DNA of 33,247 bases, from positions 1 to 33,247 of the IMG/VR virus record IMGVR_UViG_3300025411_000047; one strand, given 5' to 3'. Position 1 is the first letter of the stretch. Each line of letters begins with the position of its first letter. The stretch is from a virus. Made by a program: the position numbers and the translations under genes. The notes under the pieces were generated by a model, which searched no databases, was not told where the DNA came from, and saw only the letters and a program-made list of their open reading frames with translations. Below, in pieces: positions 7,568 to 14,131 of this stretch.

Positions 7568-8005
7568 ATGGCAAATCCAGGACCAGCAGTAACAACATCG
7601 ATTCACCCACAGCTATTAGGCTCTAACCAAGCATTGCGTTTGATCGCAACTGCTCAAGCAGTTAGCCTATCTAATACTGGTGATACCGCAGTAAACGTAA
7701 TTGACGTTACCAACTATGTTCCAGTTTCAGTTATTACAGCTAACGCTAATAACGCTGGTGCAGCAGTTTCTAGCATCTCTAGCATTTACTTAGGTGTTTA
7801 CACAGCATTAGCACAAGGTGGTACAGCAGTTTATACAAAAGCTGCTTTGGCAACCAACACAACCACAGCAAACGCTTCTGTTGTGGCTGCTACGTTGACC
7901 GCAAGTGCAACAAACGCTCAAACTTTGTATGTAAACGTATCTTCCGCTACCGCAACTGGTACGATTGATGTTTATGTATATGGTTACGACTTGTCAGCAC
8001 AGTAA
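7568..8005 (+). CDS. Small virion protein, 145 aa, possible capsid decoration
   Basis: ATG at 7568 follows AAAGGAAAATAATC, the same leader as the capsid gene. The product is rich in Ala, Thr, Val and Ser, with no charged clusters, and should be mostly beta-strand (VSLSNTGDTAVNVIDVTNYV, SSIYLGVYTA, TLYVNVSSATATGTIDVYVY). That composition and its place after the coat gene suggest a structural or decoration protein of the head. I do not recognise a named family. Transcription probably ends at the terminator at 8021-8051. Confidence 0.65.
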   Translation: MANPGPAVTTSIHPQLLGSNQALRLIATAQAVSLSNTGDTAVNVIDVTNYVPVSVITANANNAGAAVSSISSIYLGVYTALAQGGTAVYTKAALATNTTTANASVVAATLTASATNAQTLYVNVSSATATGTIDVYVYGYDLSAQ

Positions 8006-8018
8006 TTTGTTGTAAAAT
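7991..8018 (+). promoter_or_regulatory. Putative promoter TTGTCA-N16-TAAAAT
   Basis: TTGTCA (7991-7996), 16-bp spacer, TAAAAT (8013-8018) at the 3' end of the preceding gene. A transcript would start near 8025, inside the terminator stem, so the stem would be incomplete or right at the 5' end and might allow read-through into the glycosyltransferase gene. The same layout occurs at 4998 and 8717. Confidence 0.45.
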
Positions 8019-8020
8019 TA

Positions 8021-8051
8021 AAGCCCACCCCCTAAAAAGGGTGGGTTTTTT
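8021..8051 (+). terminator. Rho-independent terminator after the capsid genes
   Basis: CCCACCC (8024-8030) pairs with GGGTGGG (8039-8045) across the loop CCTAAAAA, followed by six T (8046-8051). The preceding AAAG extends the stem into the T run. This is the clearest intrinsic terminator in the window and should end capsid-region transcripts. Confidence 0.9.
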
Positions 8052-8065
8052 ACTAAGGGGAATTA

Positions 8066-8746
8066 ATGAAAAAAGTAATGATCGGTATGCCTTGCTATTC
8101 AAGTAAGGTTCATTTCCAAACAATGCGCTCACTTTTGCTAGATGCAGTCAATATTATTGGGCGTGGCGATAAATTTAGCATGGCAGAAGATTTAGGCAAT
8201 AGCGATATTGCAGGATCACGAGGCGCATTATTTGGCGTTTTTGCTCGTTCTGAGTGCGATACGCTTGTATTTATTGATGACGATGTATTTTGGGAGCCAG
8301 GCGCATTAATTCAGCTTATTGACTACCCTGTAGATGTAGTTGGGGGCATTTACCCTAAAAAACAAGACCCTTTAGCTTGGCCGTTCAAAATAGCTGAAAA
8401 AGAAGAATACCCTGTTGATCCAGAAACAGGTCTTTTAGAAGTCTTAGGCTTGCCAGGTGGCTTTTTGAAGATTAGCAAAAACTGCGCTCAAAAGATGATT
8501 GAAGCTTACCCACGTCAAACATTGCGTAGCACAAGCGAACATACTCAGTTTTGGCCATTATTTGACCCTTACGAAATGCCTGATGGCAATCGTTTAAGCG
8601 AAGATTTTAGCTTTTGCCAAAGATGGATTGATATTGGTGGCAAAGTATGGGCAAATCTTGAATTTGAGCTAGGTCACATTGGCTATAAAACTTACAAAGG
8701 AAGTTGCGGAAAACACTTGAGAGAAGCAGAAAACAATGTAAAATAG
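8066..8746 (+). CDS. Glycosyltransferase, GT-A fold, 226 aa
   Basis: Predicted to move a sugar from a nucleotide donor to an acceptor. The N-terminus VMIGMPCYSSKVHFQTMRSLL is the usual first Rossmann strand of GT-A enzymes. Residues 67-76 give LVFIDDDVFW, in which DDD (71-73) serves as the metal-binding DxD motif. GGIYPKKQ follows, then the acceptor-side SEDFSFCQRWIDIGG and the final FELGHIGYKTYKG with a late metal-binding-type His. The start is ATG 8066 after AAGGGG. The gene stands alone between a terminator and a new promoter, within structural genes. The target could be a virion protein, phage DNA or host surface; the sequence does not say which. Confidence 0.8.
   Translation: MKKVMIGMPCYSSKVHFQTMRSLLLDAVNIIGRGDKFSMAEDLGNSDIAGSRGALFGVFARSECDTLVFIDDDVFWEPGALIQLIDYPVDVVGGIYPKKQDPLAWPFKIAEKEEYPVDPETGLLEVLGLPGGFLKISKNCAQKMIEAYPRQTLRSTSEHTQFWPLFDPYEMPDGNRLSEDFSFCQRWIDIGGKVWANLEFELGHIGYKTYKGSCGKHLREAENNVK
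8717..8744 (+). promoter_or_regulatory. Putative promoter TTGAGA-N16-TAAAAT
   Basis: TTGAGA (8717-8722), 16-bp spacer and TAAAAT (8739-8744) at the end of the glycosyltransferase gene. A start near 8751 would drive the small virion proteins and fibre genes. It is followed at once by a palindrome of the recurring type (8746-8761). Confidence 0.45.
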
Positions 8747-8761
8747 TTGTAGATTTACAAC
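8746..8761. repeat. Palindrome GTTGT-N6-ACAAC
   Basis: GTTGT-AGATTT-ACAAC, the same half-sites and six-base spacing as the copies at 1221, 1280, 5032 and 26749. It overlaps the predicted transcription start of the promoter at 8717-8744, as at 5032. Confidence 0.55.
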
Positions 8762-8785
8762 ACACCCCTTTGCAAAGGAAAAAAT

Positions 8786-9112
8786 ATGTCTAGCACTACC
8801 ATCACTCGTGGCAATTCTCACGAAACTTTTTATATTACCCCATCTATTACCCCTGCTGCTGTAGCTGCAAATATCTCTGCTGCTCAGACTTTTAGCGTTG
8901 CAGGTTTGCAAACTACTGATATTGTGCTAGTTCAAGGCTATAACGGCACACAAACAGCAGGCATTGTTATTGCTGAAGCTGATTGCTTAACTGCTGGCGT
9001 ATTGTCAGTTCAGTTTGCTAACGTAACTACTGCATCTGCTACCCCTGCTTCTGGCGCATATACAGTTCAGATTACTCGTTTAGAAGGCCCAGCACCTACT
9101 ACTGCTGTTTAA
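8786..9112 (+). CDS. Small virion-associated protein, 108 aa
   Basis: ATG at 8786 follows GCAAAGGAAAAAAT. The product is Ala/Thr/Val rich with alternating hydrophobic residues predicting beta-strands (TFYITPSITPAA, TFSVAGLQTTDIVLVQGYN, GVLSVQFANVTTASATPASG). There are no charged clusters and no signal peptide. The composition matches the neighbouring small proteins at 7568, 9122 and 9485, so this is probably part of the head or fibre structure. I recognise no named family. Confidence 0.6.
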   Translation: MSSTTITRGNSHETFYITPSITPAAVAANISAAQTFSVAGLQTTDIVLVQGYNGTQTAGIVIAEADCLTAGVLSVQFANVTTASATPASGAYTVQITRLEGPAPTTAV

Positions 9113-9121
9113 GGATAAATC

Positions 9122-9475
9122 ATGGCTAACGTATCAGCATATCGTTTTGTAGGCCCTACAACGGCTATTAGCGTTAGTGGCACTTCTTCAACTTCTGTAA
9201 CTATCGTTCCTAACGGCAACGATCAGCCTAACTTTTGTGGGTTTTTAAATACTGGCGCAAATCCTGTAGCTATTACGATTGCTCCTGCTATTGCAGGCAC
9301 AACGACTACAGCTCCTGCTGCCGTATTGCCCACAGGTGGTAACACCAGCCAATCATTTGTTTTGGGCGTAGCAATGTCCCAACCTACTGTGATTGCTGTT
9401 CCACCTAGTTTTGCAGTTACAGCGATTGGAACAAGTGGCACACTATATGTAATGCCTATGGTAGATCAAAACTAA
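9122..9475 (+). CDS. Small virion-associated protein, 117 aa
   Basis: ATG at 9122 follows AAGGATAAATC. The 117-aa product is Ala/Thr/Pro rich and beta-predicted (TAISVSGTSSTSVTIVPNG, NPVAITIAPAIAG, SQPTVIAVPPSFAVTAIGTS). Its organisation resembles small phage proteins that form a single beta-sandwich. It is spaced nine bases from both neighbours, in the same orientation. Function not recognised; structural role inferred from composition and position. Confidence 0.6.
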   Translation: MANVSAYRFVGPTTAISVSGTSSTSVTIVPNGNDQPNFCGFLNTGANPVAITIAPAIAGTTTTAPAAVLPTGGNTSQSFVLGVAMSQPTVIAVPPSFAVTAIGTSGTLYVMPMVDQN

Positions 9476-9484
9476 GGAATCAAT

Positions 9485-9955
9485 ATGTCAAATCCAGGCG
9501 TTGCAAGTAGCTCAGTAATCAATTTATTGCCAGTTCAAGCTGAATATGATGCCAACGGCAACTGTTTAGGTTTATACGGTCAAGGTGGCAATCCATTACA
9601 GACACCAGTAAATGCTAGCAGTTTAGCTGTTGAAGGCAATTTAGTAATTTCAGGTGCTAGCCCTACTTTAGGTTCAGGTTGGGGAACCAGCCCTACTATT
9701 CTTGCTAACAATACTTTTTGCTTTAAAGTAACAGTCGGCACAGGTGGCGCAGCTAACGGAACTATTAATCTTCCTACAGCCCCTAATGGTTGGCTAGGTT
9801 TTGCTGCTGATGTAACAAGCGGTAATGCTGTATTTTTGCAATTAACAGGAAGCACAGCAACTTCAGTTACATTCACTAGCTATTCTGTTACAACAGGTGC
9901 TGCTGCTAATATGTCTGCTGGAGATGTAGTTTTAGTTAACTGTATTGCCTATTAA
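9485..9955 (+). CDS. Small fibre- or head-associated protein with LLPVQA N-terminal module, 156 aa
   Basis: ATG at 9485 follows AAGGAATCAAT. Residues about 12-45 read VINLLPVQAEYDANGNCLGL followed by YGQGGNPLQTPVN. The next gene, a long fibre, begins with a related segment (QNLLPVQAYFNLDGSFNTFI, then GQGQPFYASIN), so the two proteins share an N-terminal module, perhaps for docking on the same partner. The rest is beta-rich (TFCFKVTVGTGGAANGTINL, GNAVFLQLTGSTATSVTFTS) and resembles a small sandwich domain. It may be a short companion of the fibre. Role inferred. Confidence 0.6.
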   Translation: MSNPGVASSSVINLLPVQAEYDANGNCLGLYGQGGNPLQTPVNASSLAVEGNLVISGASPTLGSGWGTSPTILANNTFCFKVTVGTGGAANGTINLPTAPNGWLGFAADVTSGNAVFLQLTGSTATSVTFTSYSVTTGAAANMSAGDVVLVNCIAY

Positions 9956-9964
9956 AGGATAGTT

Positions 9965-12478
9965 ATGGCTACAGGCCCAGCTTTAACACAGGATCAGAAT
10001 TTACTACCTGTTCAGGCTTACTTTAACTTAGATGGAAGTTTTAATACTTTCATTGGTCAAGGTCAGCCATTTTATGCTTCTATTAACCCAAGTCAATCTG
10101 GGCTTAATATTACTAATAGCACTATTAATAGCACTACTATTGGTGCTACAACACCTTCTACAGGTGCTTTTACAAGCATTAGCACGACAACAGGAACAAT
10201 TAGCTCAAACGCTTCTAATCCTACTGACATTGTCAATTATTTAACATTGCAATCTTATGCAGCAGGAATTAGCTGGAAAAACCCTGTAACCGTTGCGACA
10301 TTGACAAATATTACATTGTCAGGGACACAAACCATTGATGGTGTAGCAGTAGTTGCAGGCAATACAGTATTAGTTAAAAACCAATCAGATAATACAAAAA
10401 ATGGTATTTACCAAGTAAATACTGGCGCATGGACTTATGCAACTGGTTCTACTACATGGGCGCAATATGTCAGCGCATTGGTATTTATAGAATACGGAAC
10501 TCAAGCAGGATCAGCATGGTATTGCACAGCACAACCAGGTGGCACACTTGGCACAACTGCAATGACTTGGAGTAATTTTAGCGTTTCTACAAGCTATTCT
10601 GCTGGCACAGGTTTAACTCTTACAGGCTATACATTTAGCATTACTAATACAGGAGTGGCTGCATCTACCTATGGTTCTGCTACTGCTACCCCTGTTTTTG
10701 CTGTAAACGCTCAAGGTCAAATCACTAGCGTTACAAATACAACAATTACACCTGCCATTGGGTCTGTAACAGGATTAGGCACAGGAATGACAACATTCTT
10801 GCAAACGCCTACATCTGCCAATTTAGCAGCAACAGTAACTGACGAAACAGGTTCTGGAGCTTTAGTATTCGCTACTAGCCCTACTTTAGTTACTCCTGCT
10901 TTAGGAACGCCTGCAAGCGCAGTTTTAACAAACGCTACAGGCTTGCCTTTATCAACAGGCGTAACAGGCACACTTCCTATTGCTAATGGTGGCACAGGCC
11001 AAATAACTGCTTCTGCTGCGTTTAATGCTTTAAGCCCTGTTACTTCAACAGGCGATTTAATTTTAGGAAATGGTGTTAATAGCGCAACTCGTTTAGGCAT
11101 TGGCACAAACGGTTATGTATTAACATCAAACGGAACAACAGCATCATGGTCAGCATTGCCAAGTAACGTAACATCATTTAGCGCAGGAACTACAGGATTT
11201 ACGCCAAATACAGCAACAACTGGCGCAGTAACGCTGTCAGGCACATTAAACGTAGCAAATGGTGGAACAGGCGTTGCAACTCTTACTGGTCTTGCTTATG
11301 GCAATGGCACAAGTGCATTTACTGCTGCAACTGCCTCTCAAGTAGTTTCTGTTATTGGTTCAACTGCTGTTACTAATGCAACTAATGCTACAAATATTGC
11401 AACTACAGGAGCTTCTAGCTCTGCAAGTGCCTTTTATCTTGGATTTGTAGCTTCTAATACATCAGGAAATCAAGCCCTTACAACTACTGCTGCACTTAAT
11501 TTTGTGCCTTCAACAGGAGTTTTATCGGCAACTAGCTTTACTGGCGCAGGAACAGGATTAACAGGAACAGCATCAAGCTTATCTATTGGTGGAAATGCTG
11601 CAACTGCAACTAGCGCAACTTCAGCTACAACTGCAACAACTGCAACAAACGCTACAAATACTGCAATTACAGACAATACAAGCTCAAGTGCAACTTGGTA
11701 TCCAACCATTGTTTCAACTAATACTGGTAATTTGCCACAAACAACTAGCTCAACAAAGCTATCTTTTGTGCCTAATACAGGCGTATTAACTGCAACAGGA
11801 TTTAGTGGTTCAGGAGCTTCTTTAACATCATTAAGCGCATCAAACATTAGTGCTGGAACATTAGCTATTGCTTATGGTGGCACTAATGGCTCTGCAACCC
11901 CTACTGCTGGCGCAGTTCCTTATGGAACAGGAACAGCTTATGCGTTCACTTCTGCTGGCACAAGCGGTCAATATTTGCAATCTAATGGTTCTAGTGCGCC
12001 TACTTGGGTTACACCTTCTAGCGGTGCAGTAGTTCAGGTTAAACAAGCACAAACAAATACACAACAATCAATTAGTGGTGGAACTTTTACAGATTTAACC
12101 AATTTAACAGTAAACATAACCCCAACATCATCAAGCAATAAAATTTTAGTAATGGTGAATTGCTGGTTAAGCTGTAACGGTAATACTTATGATGTTTATT
12201 CTCGATTATTGCGTAATGGAACTGTAATTGGCACAGGTTCAAACGATACCGCTGGATATGCTGGAAATGCTGGTTATCGTGTTTTAAGCGATGGGCAAGC
12301 AACCTATAGCATTTACCAAAATGGATTTATTTGGACAGATTCACCAGCTTCAACTTCAACTCTTACATACAAAGTTCAAGCAAATTCAAATGGTTCAGGA
12401 TGCACTTTTAACTACAGCGCAAGTGGTGGTTATTTTTATATGTATTCAACTATTACTGTAATGGAAGTTACACCATAA
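9965..12478 (+). CDS. Long repetitive tail-fibre-like protein, 837 aa
   Basis: Probable host-contact or appendage protein. Residues 1-45 carry the LLPVQA/GQGQPF module shared with the preceding gene. Residues about 98-190 form a module seen in many phage fibres (NPVTVATLTNITLSGTQTID, GNTVLVKNQSDNTKNGIYQV). A long Thr/Ser/Ala/Gly-rich repetitive shaft follows, with recurring ANGGTGQ-type motifs (PIANGGTGQ, NVANGGTGV, AIAYGGTNG) and LTNATGLPL. The last 135 residues look like a jelly-roll tip (SSSNKILVMVNCWLSCNG, FIWTDSPASTSTLTYKVQAN, TVMEVTP). The start is ATG 9965 after AAAGGATAGTT. The low-complexity DNA is a candidate for recombination with other fibres. Confidence 0.8.
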   Translation: MATGPALTQDQNLLPVQAYFNLDGSFNTFIGQGQPFYASINPSQSGLNITNSTINSTTIGATTPSTGAFTSISTTTGTISSNASNPTDIVNYLTLQSYAAGISWKNPVTVATLTNITLSGTQTIDGVAVVAGNTVLVKNQSDNTKNGIYQVNTGAWTYATGSTTWAQYVSALVFIEYGTQAGSAWYCTAQPGGTLGTTAMTWSNFSVSTSYSAGTGLTLTGYTFSITNTGVAASTYGSATATPVFAVNAQGQITSVTNTTITPAIGSVTGLGTGMTTFLQTPTSANLAATVTDETGSGALVFATSPTLVTPALGTPASAVLTNATGLPLSTGVTGTLPIANGGTGQITASAAFNALSPVTSTGDLILGNGVNSATRLGIGTNGYVLTSNGTTASWSALPSNVTSFSAGTTGFTPNTATTGAVTLSGTLNVANGGTGVATLTGLAYGNGTSAFTAATASQVVSVIGSTAVTNATNATNIATTGASSSASAFYLGFVASNTSGNQALTTTAALNFVPSTGVLSATSFTGAGTGLTGTASSLSIGGNAATATSATSATTATTATNATNTAITDNTSSSATWYPTIVSTNTGNLPQTTSSTKLSFVPNTGVLTATGFSGSGASLTSLSASNISAGTLAIAYGGTNGSATPTAGAVPYGTGTAYAFTSAGTSGQYLQSNGSSAPTWVTPSSGAVVQVKQAQTNTQQSISGGTFTDLTNLTVNITPTSSSNKILVMVNCWLSCNGNTYDVYSRLLRNGTVIGTGSNDTAGYAGNAGYRVLSDGQATYSIYQNGFIWTDSPASTSTLTYKVQANSNGSGCTFNYSASGGYFYMYSTITVMEVTP

Positions 12479-12852
12479 TGATATATTTAGCACAAGCAAT
12501 TTATAGTTTATACACAAATGCAACTAATATTATTAATTCAACAGATATAAATACTGTTGAAGTATATGATGCAAATAACAATTTAATTGCTATTGATAAA
12601 ACTGCTGTTACTGCAAAAAATGATGAATTAGCTGCACAAGCACTATTAAATAATTGCAAAAAACAAGCATCAGAATTGCTTTATGCAACAGATTGGACAA
12701 CTATTCCTGACATTACAAATACTGCAAATAATCCTTATTTAACTAATCAAGCGGAATTTATTGCTTATCGAAATACAGTAAGGGGATTGGCAGTAAATCC
12801 AGTAGCTAATCCTACTTTTCCAACAGTTCCAACTGCTCAATGGTCTGCATGA
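12478..12852 (+). CDS. Fibre-associated / tail assembly chaperone-like protein, 124 aa
   Basis: ATG shares one base with the fibre stop (TAATG), so the two are translationally coupled. The C-terminal half reads ASELLYATDWTTIPDITNTA, PYLTNQAEFIAYRNTVRGLAV and FPTVPTAQW. This matches the pattern of phage tail-fibre-assembly and XkdW-type proteins, in which a helix is followed by DWT..PD, a second helix with YR..(I/V)R and a P.(V/L)P...W end. Those proteins act as chaperones or connectors for the fibre encoded just upstream, and the gene order here fits. The N-terminal half is Asn/Ile rich and less informative. Confidence 0.65.
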   Translation: MIYLAQAIYSLYTNATNIINSTDINTVEVYDANNNLIAIDKTAVTAKNDELAAQALLNNCKKQASELLYATDWTTIPDITNTANNPYLTNQAEFIAYRNTVRGLAVNPVANPTFPTVPTAQWSA

Positions 12853-13163
12853 TTACTTACACTTGGAAGCTTCTTCAAATGTTTATAGATAGTGATGAAA
12901 TTTGTGTTCATTACAATCTAAAAGCAGAAGATGGCGATAACTTTGTTGATACAGAAGGTTATCACACATTTAGCAAATCTGTCATAGATGTGCCATTAGA
13001 AGAAGCAAGAGAGCAAAATATCATTGCATGGCTTGATAAAGATACAGCTCAAGATGACGTAAATCTAATAAAATTAAACCTAGAAAAACAGCTTTTAGAG
13101 TTAAAAAAAGAAACAAAAGTTGGTTTGCCTTGGTTAGCTAATACATTTAAGGTTCAAATATGA
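12849..13163 (+). CDS. Hypothetical protein, 104 aa, downstream of fibre
   Basis: I chose ATG 12849 because it overlaps the previous stop as ATGA, the usual junction in this cluster. An in-frame ATG at 12840 would add three residues. The product begins [20 protein letters not shown], contains [21 protein letters not shown] and a C-terminal charged helix ([20 protein letters not shown]). The pattern of a Trp-containing first strand, a central region and a late helix resembles small phage proteins found after fibre genes, but I cannot name a family. It overlaps the head-completion gene by four bases. Confidence 0.6.
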   Translation: MITYTWKLLQMFIDSDEICVHYNLKAEDGDNFVDTEGYHTFSKSVIDVPLEEAREQNIIAWLDKDTAQDDVNLIKLNLEKQLLELKKETKVGLPWLANTFKVQI

Positions 13164-14131
13164 CCACTCCGTATGACATCATTTCTCGTGCATTAAAAGA
13201 CATAGGCGCATTAGAGGCTGGTGAAAGCCCGAGCGCAGATGCAGCGCAAGATGCGTTTGATATGCTCAATGACCTTGTAGATCAATGGTCAAACGAAGAA
13301 ATGATGGTTTATTACAAGAATGAAATTGTTTTTCCTATTGTTGCAGGTCAGACTCAATATACGATTGGCCCTGGCGGTCAAATTGGCGCAATCATTACAG
13401 GCTCGATCTCAGGCACAGTTTTAACAGTTACAGGCATTAGCTCTGGCGCAATCTGCGTAGGGCAAACCCTTAGTGGCTCAGGCATAGCATCAGGCACAAA
13501 GATTGTCGCAATGCTCACAGGAGCTGGTAATAACGTCAACGAAGCAGGCACATATCGTCTAAACATTAGCCAGACTGTAGCTTCTGAAACTATCAATCTT
13601 TATTATCAACGCCCATTAAGCATTGATTCAGCGTTTGTTCGTATTAACACCAACTCTAACGGTGTTCCTATTGTCAACGGTGGTTTGGACTATCCAATCG
13701 CTGTTTTGGCAGTAGAAGAATACGAAATGATTGGTTTAAAGACTTTGAATGGCCCTTGGCCAAAAGCTTTGTATTACCAGCCAAGCGAAACATTAGGCAA
13801 CATCTATGTATGGCCTAATCCTTCACAAGGCGAAATGCACATATTTACTGATAATTTGTTTCAAAATTACGGTTCTTTATATGACAGCATAATCTTGCCA
13901 CAAGGCTACACAATGGCTCTTAGATGGTGTTTGGCAGAGCGTTTAATGCCGATGTATGGCAAAGCTTCACCTACCCAAATTGGCATGATTAACGCTTATG
14001 CTGCACAAGCTAAAGCGACTGTAAAACGCATTAATATGAAACCTGTTCAATCTGCTCGTTTTGCTGATGCTATGCTTGCAAGCCGTCAAAAAGATGCTGG
14101 TTGGATTCTATCTGGTGGATTCTTTAGATAA
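13160..14131 (+). CDS. P22 gp4-like head-completion (adaptor) protein with inserted module, 323 aa
   Basis: Binds beneath the portal after packaging and holds the DNA in. Residues 1-75 ([40 protein letters not shown]) are typical of the gp4/HK97-gp6-like adaptor fold, and the segment [20 protein letters not shown] and on forms the rest. P22 gp4 is 166 aa; the extra length is partly an inserted beta-rich unit at about 78-149, [20 protein letters not shown] to [14 protein letters not shown]. Related units occur in the next gene. The start ATG overlaps the previous stop (ATGA), and the gene ends TAATG with gp10. Confidence 0.82.
   Translation: MTTPYDIISRALKDIGALEAGESPSADAAQDAFDMLNDLVDQWSNEEMMVYYKNEIVFPIVAGQTQYTIGPGGQIGAIITGSISGTVLTVTGISSGAICVGQTLSGSGIASGTKIVAMLTGAGNNVNEAGTYRLNISQTVASETINLYYQRPLSIDSAFVRINTNSNGVPIVNGGLDYPIAVLAVEEYEMIGLKTLNGPWPKALYYQPSETLGNIYVWPNPSQGEMHIFTDNLFQNYGSLYDSIILPQGYTMALRWCLAERLMPMYGKASPTQIGMINAYAAQAKATVKRINMKPVQSARFADAMLASRQKDAGWILSGGFFR

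Noticed and set aside
11470-11847. Leftward frame of 125 codons inside the long fibre (also one at 10717-11106)
   Set aside because: Val/Ala/Pro-rich translation typical of the reverse of Thr/Ala/Gly repeats; the fibre frame is far longer and has a ribosome site and coupled neighbours.
9965-12478. Diversity-generating retroelement target (variable fibre tip)
   Set aside because: No reverse transcriptase gene and no template repeat of the fibre end were seen in the window.
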